A stretch of DNA of 64,000 bases from Neurospora tetraspora (taxonomy: Eukaryota > Ascomycota > Sordariomycetes > Sordariales > Sordariaceae). The DNA lies in the NCBI RefSeq assembly GCF_033439725.1, contig NW_026944387.1, forward strand, positions 2,480,001 through 2,544,000, given 5' to 3'. The notes below the pieces were generated by a model. The model had not been told where the DNA came from. It saw only the letters and a program-made list of their open reading frames with translations, and searched no databases. This document shows, one piece after another, positions 42,457-54,456 of this stretch (position 1 is the first letter of the stretch; each line of letters begins with the position of its first letter). Both the position numbers and the translations under genes were made by a program.

Positions 42457-44761
42457 ATGTTCCCAAGCACCACATTCCTTTTTATTTCACTTACCTTCTT
42501 TTCTTTGTCTTCTGCCCTCATAGACTCTGCATCTTTAGGCGTCAAGTTCCCATCTCCCAGTGCGTTGCCAGTCCTTACTCTGCCATATGGCTCCTACCGA
42601 GCGTCGAGCTACCGGTCGAACAGCGATATGTGAGTCTTCAAGTCGTTCTTCTCGCTTCGGCTTCAACGCTGACAAACGCAGATACGTGTTTCGAAACATT
42701 CGCTATGCCGCTCCTCCGGTAGGAGACCTCCGTTGGGCGAAACCTGCGCCGCCACAGCTCAACAACACCATCCAAGACGGCAGTTATGGACCGCAATGCA
42801 TCCAAACCGCAGTGTCTGGACTGAACCTCATGGGTCCAGGCAACAAGTCTCCCATCGGTGCTGCCCTCAACCAGTTGTATGCCTACCCATATCTCGTTGT
42901 CAAATGACTTCGACGTTGCTGACATTAACCGTCTATTGAACAGTCTAGGAGGACTCCCCATCCCGCTCTTCAGTGGCGGTTCTGAGGACTGTCTCTTCCT
43001 GGACCTGTACGTTCCCGGAAAGACACTCCGCGACCTTTCTGGTGCTTCAAAGAAACCTTCGCCCCTCCCAGTAGCGTTCTGGATTCACGGCGGCGCCTAC
43101 CTCTTCGGCTCAAAGGAGTCTCTCCAACCGTTCTTCTATGATGGCAGTTCTCTCCTCACCCAGTCGGTCCCAACTCCCGGCTCGATGATTTTTGTATCAA
43201 TCAACTACCGCCTCGGCACTTATGGCTGGCTCGCCGGCACATCGATGGAGAATTCTGCGGTTCCAAACGTCGGTTTGCATGACCAGCGAGCGGCACTCCA
43301 ATGGGTTAAGGATTACATTTCCCTGGTGGGTGGTGACCCGAAGCGCGTGACAGCGATGGGGGAGTCTGCAGGTGCAGGGTCCATCATGCACCACCTAGTG
43401 GCCGAGGGCGGCAAGCTCGACCCTATGTTTCAAAGGGCAATCTTGCAGAGCCCAGCATATCAAATGGCCTGGGATCGAAACGGAACTGTGGACGGCACCT
43501 TCAAGAAGTTTGGAGGATTGGCAGGGTGCGGTTCTACCTCTGGGAAAGTAGCGGTTGATTGCCTCCGAAAGGCCTCGCCCGATGCGCTTGCAAAAGCTAA
43601 TGCCGCGCTCCAATCTTCGCAGACGCCTGGAACATTTGCCGTGGGACCGACGCCTGACGGGAAGTTTATTCGCCAGATGCCGCTCCTCGAACTCGCACAG
43701 GGAAACTTCTGGAAGGGACCGTCGGGGAGCGAAATGAGCTTGGTGATATCGCACGTCAAGGACGAGTCAAGTCTCTTCGTGAGCGGTGCCATCAGGACGA
43801 ATGAGCAGTTCTCTGGCTTTCTCGACGCCATCTTTCCGAATTATACGAGGGAGGGCGGGCAAGCAGAGAAGGTCGAACAGTTTTACCCGGTGCCGGGAAA
43901 GAAGAGTGCCGATGGGAAGAGGAAGTATGACAGTCAGGCGACACGAATGGCGGCGTTCATGAGGGATAGTTGCTTTACGTGCAACGTGAGATGTGAGTGT
44001 CCAGTTTTTCTTGTGTTGCTATCATCCACCCTCCACATGAAGCACAGCATCATGTACCCTTGCACTACCCCATCCCAAGGAAGCGCGTTCCAACCGCGCG
44101 TCTCTTCCTACCCTTTCCCACCCCTGCCGCCCCCTGCGCAACGCTCAAGCGAGTATCGCCTCAGCCGCTTCTGGTGAGACATCCCAGCTCGGGTCAGACA
44201 GCCTTAAACCAACGTCATCACATCCCCCATCAACACCGCCAACTCTTCAACCACATGCTAACCACCACTCCTCCAGACCTAGCAGAAGCCTACACCCCAT
44301 CACGAACCTACCTAATGCAATACTCCGTCTTCCCCTACCTGCACGCCACTGACCTCCTTCCCACCTTCTTCACCTCAACACCCTCGCCCTCCTCTTCCTC
44401 CTCGCCACAAACCATCCTCGACTGCCTCTCCACTCTCTTTGCCCCGGCCCTCGCGCCCTTCGTCTCCGGCATTAGCATGGCAATGCAAAGCTACTTTGCC
44501 TCCTTTATTGTTACTGGCGATCCGAACACGTACCGCAAGGGACTGCTGAATCTGCCACCGGTGATCAGCTGGGGGAAGCCCTCGGGTATTGCAACTGCTG
44601 GGTCAAAAACGGCTAGTAGTGAGGAGAGACTGGGAGGCGTGTTGAATGTGGGTGATTGGGGGTTTACGACGGTTAGTGATGACCAGAATGAGAGGACGCC
44701 TTGCGAGTTTTGGAAGGGGTTCGCGAGGGAGGTTACTGAGGCGGGGGATTATGATGTTTGA
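42457..44761 (+). CDS. Secreted type-B carboxylesterase/lipase
   Basis: Alpha/beta hydrolase that cleaves carboxylic esters, predicted extracellular. My model is join(42457-42629, 42682-42876, 42944-43992, 44277-44761), 633 residues. The start is ATG 42457 because it gives a clear signal peptide (MFPSTTFLFISLTFFSLSSA); the later ATG at 42587 in another frame does not. Seen: YVFRNIRYAAPPVGDLRWA, the disulfide-bearing EDCLFLDLYVP, the oxyanion motif HGGAYLFGS, the nucleophile GESAGAGS with Ser about 264, the acid in KDESSLF, and a candidate His in LHATDLLPTFF. Introns 1 and 2 are 52 and 67 nt. Intron 3 is 284 nt, unusually long, and joins CNVR to YLAEAYTPSRTY. An N-terminal insertion and a Ser-rich patch (SPSSSSSPQ) vary from the family. 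The exact substrate cannot be told. Confidence 0.9.
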
Positions 44762-46354
44762 GATGATGGTGAAGCAGAGGGAAGTTTTGGCAGAAGCTGG
44801 GAGGACGGGTAGGGGACAAAAATGAAGTAAACGATTGTTTGACATGGGAATCGGCGTACACTAATCGCTTAAGACACAACTAATGTTTAATGCACTAAAT
44901 ATCATTGAGTCAAGTTGTTGCTAGAGGTACAGTACAGATGTGAAATGCCAAAGAAAACGTTGAAGATAAAGGAGAACAAGATCGTGAACCACCAAATATT
45001 GTCAGATGAGGACAAAATACATAAAATCATTTCAACTCATCCAGATACACCATCTCAACCACCTGAATAGTCGTGTTGACTTCCCTCCGACAAAACTTGA
45101 GAGTATTCAGCCATCAATCCCTTCCTTTCCCCTTTCCGCCTGCCCCTATCCCGTGACGTTGCATGTCCTTGATCAATCGCCAGTCCCGTCGCTGAGCACC
45201 ACCATTGCCTGGCCGTTTTGTAGGAAAAGGAAAAGAATGTGTAAGGTGCAGTGGGTTCAGGCGCTTTCTCTGAAGTAGACTCTTCTGTAGTAGCGACTGT
45301 ATCAGCATACTTGCATGCTTCTTTCCTGGCAAGAGACAACGAGGTAGAACGACCGCGGTGGGAGATACTTACTATATTTCCCTGTTTTCCCTTTGGTATA
45401 GGGGCTGGGGACAACAGGTGTGGCGGTTTGATAGAAATGGATCCAGAGCAAGGGAGCGAGCTGGACAAGGTAAGGCTTGGTGACGGTGTCGCCTTGTAAA
45501 TGAAGTTTTGTGTTCGATGTCGTACACTCCCGTGTCGGCATCGCGTCCTGTCGGTTTTGTCGGAGTGTTGGTATTCTTTCTTATATGAAGCAAACCGTAA
45601 CGGCTGCGAGGAGGAAGTCGCACGCGGGTTGTGGTATATAACCCACCCCCCCCCCTCGGCCCACACTCAACAAACACCCAGAAAGGGACAGTGGTCGAGC
45701 GGTGTGGTGCGCAGCTTCGCTAAACACCTGGGGCCGCAAGGAGGGAGATCTTACCTGTGGGAGCCACCTCAGCAGTATTACTCCTGGACAGTCAACAGCA
45801 CTGTCCAGGAGTACAGGTAAGGTGCTGATGGTCACCTATTATAGGGCGTTACCCCCTGTGGTAGTACTGTAACTGGCGTCTTCCGGCTACGCAAATAAGG
45901 CTCTTCTACTCCTTTCCAGTTTGCTTTACGTCCCCCGTTCGATTCGCGATCGAGACCTTTCCAACTCTTTTTTTGACTTTTGTTCGGTCTGAACACTTCC
46001 GTCTGATGTTAAGGGAGGGTGGGGGCCGTCGGTAGTTGTGTGCGGTGGGTGCAGCTGAGTTGTGTGTGGTTGCCGCCGATGTGGTTGCCGCCGATGTGGT
46101 TTGATGTGAGGTTGATTGATGGTCGTTGTTGCTGTTGCCGTCTCCGAGAAGAGTGGTTGCCGATGTGAGCGAGGTTGGTTAATGGTCGTTGTTGCCGGGT
46201 CGAAGTAGAACAGAAGAAGAAAGCTCGGAGAAGAAAAAGCCAAGTGAAACCTCAAAAGAAAACTGACAAGGGAAACGAACCATCCAGAGAAGGACCAAAG
46301 ACAGGATACAAAAAAAAAATGGTCGGGCCGAGTTTGGCAGGATCAAAGACAATT
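44762..46354. other. Intergenic with hairpin and short tandem repeats
   Basis: No gene is supported. It contains a strong hairpin near 45796 (separate entry) and a GT/GCC-rich stretch at 46060-46200. There a 15-bp GTGGTTGCCGCCGAT unit is repeated twice and a longer GGTTGATTGATGGTCGTTGTTGC-like word recurs. A minus-strand frame across it has no ATG. Confidence 0.45.
45751..45820. repeat. Perfect 14-bp inverted repeat with nested outer arms
   Basis: TACTCCTGGACAGT (45779-45792), a 7-nt loop, then its exact complement (45800-45813). Outside it, TTACCTGT (45751-45758) pairs with ACAGGTAA (45813-45820). Upstream, GACAGTGGTCGAGCGGT (45687-45703) resembles the 5' end of a tRNA-Ser including an A box, and GTTCGATTC (45938-45946) resembles a B box, but no tRNA fold connects them. 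It may be a small structured RNA or a transposon remnant. Confidence 0.45.
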
Positions 46355-47038
46355 TCAAGACCCGTACTGAGGAAAGCGCAGCTCGTCCTCCTCCTCATCA
46401 GGGGTCAACAAGCTCCTGGTAACCCGTCCATCTCTCGAGTTGCCGCTCGTCGCGTCCTGGGACGACGACCCGGACGCCTCCCCCGAGTTTTGTTGGGGGT
46501 CTGGAGTGTCATCAATGGAGAGGATCTCCCTAACATTGATCAAGCTCCGAGCCCAGGCTTCTCGGCGTGGTTGGGAGTCTTCGGTTTCCGCGAAAACTGT
46601 CGCGAAGGAGCTGTAAAGTCTCCATAGCCCTTGCCTCCTTCTGATGTTTCGTGTGTTGCTCCTGCTGAGCTGCTGAGAAGGGCCAGCAGGAGTGGTAGCC
46701 GGAATGACAGCCGGAGAGACAGCTGCAGTGGCGGCTGGAATGACGACTCGAGTGGCAGGTGGAGAGCCAGCTGGAGTGACCGCTGGAGTGCGGAATGGAG
46801 TGGGAGCTCCAGAATATCGTGGCGAGTTGGCTTTGAGGACTTGCCCGAACTGATCTTCGAACGGGTTATATTCCCTAGCGTAGTGTGCCGAACTGTTGTT
46901 CCTTCCATTGGTAGGGTTCGAGGGTCTGACGGGCTGCTGGACCGCGGGCGGGGAGGGAGTGATTGCTCCGTATTCACGGATTTGCTCCCACAACTGGTCA
47001 TATTCGCCATCCAGGTAATGGAAAAAAGCATGTGACAT
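46355..47038 (-). CDS. Pro/Thr/Ala-rich orphan protein, 227 residues
   Basis: ATG 47038 opens MSHAFFHYLDGEYDQLWEQIREYGAI, an aromatic, helix-prone start that looks conserved. It is followed by a disordered Pro-rich stretch, degenerate TPAG/PAVTPAA repeats (about 46690-46800), a basic patch (RNIRRRQGLWRLYSSFATVFAE) and an acidic end (TPDEEEDELRFPQYGS). There are no introns. It is divergent from the gene at 47881, about 840 bp away. No family recognised. Confidence 0.55.
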   Translation of the reverse strand: MSHAFFHYLDGEYDQLWEQIREYGAITPSPPAVQQPVRPSNPTNGRNNSSAHYAREYNPFEDQFGQVLKANSPRYSGAPTPFRTPAVTPAGSPPATRVVIPAATAAVSPAVIPATTPAGPSQQLSRSNTRNIRRRQGLWRLYSSFATVFAETEDSQPRREAWARSLINVREILSIDDTPDPQQNSGEASGSSSQDATSGNSRDGRVTRSLLTPDEEEDELRFPQYGS

Positions 47039-47880
47039 TGTAGCTTGCTAACGTGGTTAAAAATGTTTTGGGGGAAGGTGGAGATTGTGATGAGTGTTTG
47101 GTTAAGTTTGATGATGAATGGCAGGAAAGAAAGAAGGAAAGGTTCAGATCTTACTGTGGCCGGCCTGGGGACTCATAACAGAAATAAAGGAGACGACTAT
47201 TGTATTTTTTTCACGAAGCATGCTGTATGTACGTCCGGTACCTCAGAGGCTCACAGCGGCGAGTCAGGTACTGCCCGACTCGGACGCATGATACCGGACA
47301 TGCACTCTTTGAGAAATTGACTGCAACATATCCGATGCCGGCGTCTGGGCTCACGGCCTACCCCGTATGATCTCGCAAAACTTGGCTTAGGGAAGGCCAG
47401 GTAATAGGCATGAATATCTGTACGAAATCAAGCAGATACGGCGGCATATATGCTTGTCCAAATTTATGTGCAAGACGATGAATCTCATGTACCACTCCCT
47501 CCTCCAAGATTTCTCTGCAGTAGAGAAATTCGCTGTTATGAGAAACTTGATGCTTGCTGACCTCCGTGAGGTAGAACTGTTATTCCCACCGGAACTGGCG
47601 GGCATGATAAGGCAGAGTAAACGTACATATCTGTGCCTATATGGTCAGTAAAGACTTGAGGCCGCATGAGGCGGGACAAACGGCCGAAACATACCTTACA
47701 GGCAAGAACGCATTTATTAGAATTTCCTGGCCTTGACCCGTGCGTCTTTGGGTCCTTTTTTTCTGGCCAGATCATTATAAGTAGAGAAAGGTAGGAATAT
47801 TTTGATTCTCTTCCACATTCTCACACTCATCCTGCAACTGCTTACAGAAAATTACCCACGCAACGAAGATCAACAACAAC
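47039..47880. promoter_or_regulatory. Divergent intergenic region between two orphan genes
   Basis: This region carries the promoters for the genes starting at 47038 (-) and 47881 (+). Short frames here are not supported. AAC-rich leader sequence runs straight into the Asn/Met repeat that starts the plus-strand gene. Confidence 0.4.
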
Positions 47881-48633
47881 ATGAACAACAACATGAACAA
47901 CAACATGAACAACAACATGGACAACGGAGCCCATTTTCTCGAGCATCCGGCTGTAAGGACGGCTTGGGCAAGAATAGATGTTGGTAATGAAAGACAAGCA
48001 ACCATTAACAGACCGGGGACCTTCCTCATTACCCCTGAGCTTGATTTCTCCCTGGTCTCCGTCCACACTCTCGCTCGCCTGGGTCTTTTTGGCTACCATA
48101 AATTTAAGCCCACCTCCAACCATATTGGCTACATTGTTAGTCCCTCCGGCCGAGACGTCCTCGCGATTGGATTCGTGAGGCTAGAGGTACAATTGAGGGT
48201 GCAGGTCAACGTTCACTCGGTCGCACTGTTCAACGACCTCGTCTGTTTCATCATCTACCAAGAACCCCCGGTACCGGCGGATTTGTTGTTTTCGATGGGT
48301 CGGTGCAGCCTCCTTTGCTGCTATGGCTGGAACATGAACCAGATCGTGCCCCACAATCCAAGTCTACCACTCCATGTACCACTGCCCTCACAGCAACAAC
48401 AACAACAACAGGAACAACAACAGGAACAGCAGCAGCAACAACCGCAACAACTACAGCACAGGAACGGCAACATCACCATCAACACTAGCATCAACATCAA
48501 CGCCAACAGCGACAGGGACATCGACACCCCACCGACCCCGGCAGCAAGTGCAAGTGCGAGTAACAACCACGGCTGGGCCAGCGGCTGGGCATACATCTAC
48601 GCCGAACCAGGAAACGGCACCTCAAGCAGCTGA
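47881..48633 (+). CDS. Orphan protein with possible retropepsin-like fold and poly-Gln
   Basis: ATG 47881 opens a MNNN repeat (AACAACATG units), so the exact start within the repeat is arbitrary. The core reads DVGNERQATINRPGTFLITPELDFSLVSVHTLARLGLFGY...VSPSGRDVLAIGFVRLEVQLRVQVNVHSVALFNDL. Its alternating strands and the LVSVHTLARLGL segment resemble a single-lobed aspartic-protease fold, but the D-T/S-G motif is absent, so activity is not implied. Then comes a poly-Gln run (48391-48453) and an Asn/Ser-rich end. The stop at 48631 is simple. A GTAAGA donor at 48649 in the next frame hints at an alternative spliced end. Confidence 0.5.
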   Translation: MNNNMNNNMNNNMDNGAHFLEHPAVRTAWARIDVGNERQATINRPGTFLITPELDFSLVSVHTLARLGLFGYHKFKPTSNHIGYIVSPSGRDVLAIGFVRLEVQLRVQVNVHSVALFNDLVCFIIYQEPPVPADLLFSMGRCSLLCCYGWNMNQIVPHNPSLPLHVPLPSQQQQQQQEQQQEQQQQQPQQLQHRNGNITINTSININANSDRDIDTPPTPAASASASNNHGWASGWAYIYAEPGNGTSSS

Positions 48634-50168
48634 ATTGCCTCCCACAATTGTAAGATCAAGATTCCGGTTCATGGCCCCAGACGCTCACATGAATGAACAC
48701 AAGCTGACAACCAAAAGACCACAGTGTCTTAGTCGACGAATCCTGGAAAACGTCAACGAACGATTTGGCTCACATGTGTCCGTCGAAATGAGTTGTCGGA
48801 GACGCCAGCCCAAGCGAGTGGTTCGTGTCACACAAGAGAAGGAGAAAAGTCGGGGGGGTTTTCTTTTGGTTCTTTCCGTCGAGATTGGATATCTGGTACA
48901 CTCATTAGCTTTCACAATACAAGTATATTCTTAGCTGCCATAATCTGTTCTTTGAAGACCGAATCATTCACGTGTGCCACGTCGATGGGAAAATCGAAGA
49001 GACACCATTGCTCCGGCTCACAAGAAGGGACCTACGCTGCATCATAAAATTAAGCATGCATCTTTGCATCTCACCAAGTAACTTGGTTGGACGATTTGCC
49101 GTGAAACAGTGCTTGCAAAGATGCAAAGATGCGATGTTGGAGAACAACATGTCCGAATGAAATGGAAACTTTGATGCCGTAAGTTACCGGTTATAAGAAT
49201 TGGTCTTCCGCGGAGTTAGCGGAATACCGAGTGTAATGTTACCGTATTGTTACTATCTTATACGTGCTCATCCAGGTGCTTCAAGCACGACCTAGGTGCA
49301 TCGGAGCCAAAATTTGGCAGTTCGTGCAGCTTTTCGGGCAGTGTCCATCTGATCGCCTTGAGACTGCCGTGCATAAACCAAACACCGGGCTCTTGGGTGT
49401 TGCAGACGGGAAGGATCTTCTCATCCATGGCGAGTCTCAGGTTGAACTTTCCCGGGATGAGAAGACGTGTTCGCCACTCCCCAAGAATGCCATATTAACA
49501 ACATTGATGCAGTGTTACATTTATGCAAATAAAGACGGTCGGTAAGAGGGTGCATATAAGTGATGCGATAATTAGTAAATGGGGTTTTGAGCTATCGAGG
49601 AGTGTCCCATCGTGACCTTTGACGGCCTGCAGAGCTTATGGCCGTGATTGTGCGAGAAACCCGGATTTACAGGGGCCACTAACATCCGGCGATCAGCAGG
49701 CCCGCTAAAAACCCGCTAAAAGCCAGCTATGGTGTTGAGACACCCAATTGTAATTGTTAAGGGAGAACAATAGCTACCCTCGCTACCAGACGCAAAGATA
49801 CGCTTCTGTCGGCAGAATTGGTGCTCTTTGTCCAGAGTGACAATCCAAGGTATAGTGTGCAAAGGGAGGATGAACAGAGCAGAAAGTACTACCTTGCAAG
49901 TTTAAACGTCTGAATTGAGACAAAGTGTCCAGAACGGAGGAGACTTTGAACATCAGTTTCAGCGGCGGCCTGGACTGGGCTATAAGGCTATTGAAGCACA
50001 CCCAACTTCTAGACTCGGCTTCTATGCCCAGGAGCGCAACACAGGTTCCAGGGACGATACTGCCAATCTTACAGCATCCAAGCAAGTCAGAGCTCTGTGT
50101 GCCAGAAGTCCGTGATTACGACAACATCGAAGGATGGTCCGTCTCAGCCGCAAGCTCCCTGCACTTCT
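48634..50168. other. Intergenic, no supported gene
   Basis: It contains a 14-bp inverted repeat around 49095 (separate entry). Frames of up to 100 codons exist, but none is convincing. A frame at 49925-50194 overlaps the start of the next gene and could be an upstream exon. Confidence 0.4.
49058..49132. repeat. 14-bp inverted repeat enclosing a smaller palindrome
   Basis: GCATCTTTGCATCT (49058-49071) is matched by its exact complement (49119-49132). Between them, CCAAGTAACTTGG forms a smaller hairpin. Folded, this gives a stem with a nested stem. The outer arm is itself repetitive (GCATCTTT), so slippage is an alternative origin. Confidence 0.55.
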
Positions 50169-50632
50169 ATGTCGCCGCAAAAGTCCTCTACTGATAATTT
50201 TGACCCAGTTAACGGCATCTTTCTCGGTACATCCTCCATGAACCAAGAATCAGAGAGGGATGAAGACGGCCGAGCCTCAATCTGCTCCGAGTCCTCACCG
50301 GTAGCCACAACGACAGCAACCACAACCAGTCCGACATTCGGCCATTCCAGCGTCTTCTCCTCCTGGAGCTGTCCCAACAGCCGCCGCGGTCGCATAGCAT
50401 CGGGATCATCCGAGGGGTACGATACAGGCACTGACGCGACACTCTCGGGCGGGGAGGACGACTACGAAGCGCAAACCCAGACCAGACCCAGATTGCGGCA
50501 CTCAAGGAGAAAAGAAAGCAAGCCGAAGCGCTCTACGCACGCACCGGGGATACCAGCGGAATCATCGCTCTTCTGGCGCAGGCGCAGAGCATCCCCGCGG
50601 CTTGGGATTCCTGCGGACACCCTCGGTTCTAG
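50169..50632 (+). pseudogene. Orphan gene with one frame jump near 50480
   Basis: ATG 50169 opens MSPQKSSTDNFDPVNGIFLG and reads as a Ser/Thr-rich acidic protein to EGYDTGTDATLSGGEDDYEAQ. From about 50485, a different frame is clearly coding: QIAALKEKRKQAEALYARTG, DTSGIIALLAQAQSIPAAWD, then a stop at 50630. Continuing in the first frame instead gives an Arg-rich, non-typical tail to 50645. No GT donor lies between the good parts, so an intron does not explain the jump. A one-base indel (natural or sequencing) near 50460-50500 is simplest. The helical Ala/Lys/Glu-rich end is the likely conserved part. No family recognised. Confidence 0.5.
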
Positions 50633-52793
50633 TCTAGGGGCATAAACCGACGATTTTTGAGACTTTTTCCACATGGAAAGAACCGGGCCGGAACATTAAC
50701 GGCATGCCACAATCCTACCATGGACAGCCATAGTAATATGGTCGCTTCTAGTTCAGCGCAAGGGTCCCTATTTCTTTTCCACATCAACATATGTTACCTT
50801 CCCATTCTTCAAGAAACTAAACCAAATTTTGTTCACTCTTTTGACCTTAATCGACACCAGCTTTACCCGTCGAATCTAGGTAGCAAGGTCGTAAATACTT
50901 CATTCAACCTTCCACCCTCTTATTTTCCGCTCGTTTCTTTTTCCCAAACTCAGCCCCCATTGTTGACTTCACATCACTCGTTTTTCTTTGATCAAAGCTT
51001 TCCTTATTCCAACCGTCTTGTTTCCCCTTGGATTATTCGTAGACATTACATCAACATGTACCAACAAAACCAAGTTGACACCCATCTCAAACGTTCCTCT
51101 GCTTCTTACTGTGTTAGCTCTTACTCCATTTCCTTTTTGGTTATTTTCCTTTGTACCATACTGGCCTATGTATGATGCCGAAGTACTGGATGGTGGTAAG
51201 CCCTACCCTACTGCTTTTCACACTGTCTGTTCGAACAATTGGCCTTGAAATTAGACATACCATACTTCACAGAGCAATCAGTTTGCCTCCAAATTTCCTT
51301 GCAACCAAGGGTATCATGCGATGTAAATTGCCTTGTGTTCTAGAGCTTCGCTGGTGAAATTTGACTTGTCCCGGCCGTGCCCGAGACCCATTGATTGCCA
51401 ACTGTAAACAACCCTGATTATGGGACATGTGAACAATGAAAATGGGAGTGAAGAAATTGTTTGCCATCTGAATTCAGCTACAACCCGTTTCTTCTCCATC
51501 CTCTGTTGTGAGTGTTGAACAACGCCCGAGTGTCCCTTCCTTACCCAGGTCAGAAGCATGCCATGTACAAAAACGAAGAAAAGTGGATCTAGTGTAAAAT
51601 ACTCGTACTGAATATTCGCGATCTTTTCACTACCATCATTCGCCTTGTGGCTTTTCAACATACAACGCCAATACCAAAAACTCCGAAAGAAAACATGGTG
51701 GAGAACAATATATAAGATAAACGCATGATGCATGATCTATAATTGCTACGCTGCTTCCTCCTATTTCGTTTAACCCCAAGCGTCGGCGCATCGTCCACTG
51801 TAGCGCCCATATAACACCCTGACAAGCCTCACTCTGAACTTATCGCTCAGGATGGGGGTGAAGAGAAGTTCGAGATAGATCTAAGAGACAGATTGCCGAG
51901 AACACCGATGACCAGAAACCTTGCCAATCGCCGTATTTCCGAACCAAATGAGGAAAATGCGAAACGGGGAAATTTTAAACCAGACTAGAGCAGCCATTCG
52001 CCTTCTTGAGTTTACGGGACCGAGACAAAAACAAGAAAATCCCCCAAAAAATACCACACCGAAACCATGCTGCTGAAAGAAACATAGCCCAGGACTGACC
52101 CGCCATGAACCTGATACAACACCATTCCCCGAGGGTATGAAACTTTTTCAACCTTTTCCAGTCAGAGTGGAGACTCAATTTGTGATAGTTAGTGCGAGGA
52201 TTGCGGCGCATCGCAGGCGTAATGCGGAGCGAAATAACAGGCGAGGGATGTGCTGCAAGCCAATAGAGAGAAGAGGAACAAAACAGAAAAGCGGAAGAGA
52301 AGAGGCGCTGCCATTTTTTCGCCATCGGCGTCATTAGGATAGTCCACGCCGGTCCAGACCGTGTTTATTTGGTAAGGAGAAAGAAAATTCAATGATACCC
52401 GCTTTTTCCTGTCGAGCCCACCATCATGCAAAACCTATTGTTCTTTTCGAGATATGGAGATAACAGAAGACACCAGGGAGATAAAACAAAAGTGGAAATC
52501 TTGTTCGGGGGTTCGCTACTCTGGACCATGGAGGGATCTTGGTTTCCATGCCATCAAAGGATCCTCCAATATAGAGACAAAGGCTGAAACTCAAGTTCCA
52601 GCCTGTATTCCAACCCCTCCTAATGTGGTAGGGATTCTGCGGCTCCACGCTTCCCGCCTAACCGCAATCTGGCACGACTTTGCTCGGTACCGGCTAGCTA
52701 GGGTTCTGGATCAGGATAGACCGAGCTGTTGCTGTAGGAGCTCTGATCCTGGGAACCGACAGGGGAGTCCGGGCCACGATCCTTCAAACCGCA
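50633..52793. other. Intergenic between convergent genes
   Basis: From 50760 to 51050 the plus strand is pyrimidine-rich like a transcript leader, followed by a small frame listed separately. The rest, to the end of the zinc-finger gene, shows no supported gene. Confidence 0.4.
51056..51175 (+). CDS. Candidate 39-residue single-pass membrane peptide
   Basis: The ATG in context ATCAACATGT opens MYQQNQVDTHLKRSSASYC and then a hydrophobic stretch, SISFLVIFLCTILAYV, reaching the stop. A polar N-terminus with a C-terminal membrane segment would fit a tail-anchored micropeptide. It sits at the end of a 300-bp pyrimidine-rich, leader-like region with no other downstream gene. The evidence is only composition and position, so it may be chance. 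Confidence 0.2.
   Translation: MYQQNQVDTHLKRSSASYCVSSYSISFLVIFLCTILAYV

Positions 52794-54456
<1,663 letters not shown>

Noticed and set aside
45687-45760. A full tRNA-Ser gene
   Set aside because: Only the 5' end matches. There is no anticodon stem or T-arm within 100 nt, so it is kept only as a possible structured RNA.
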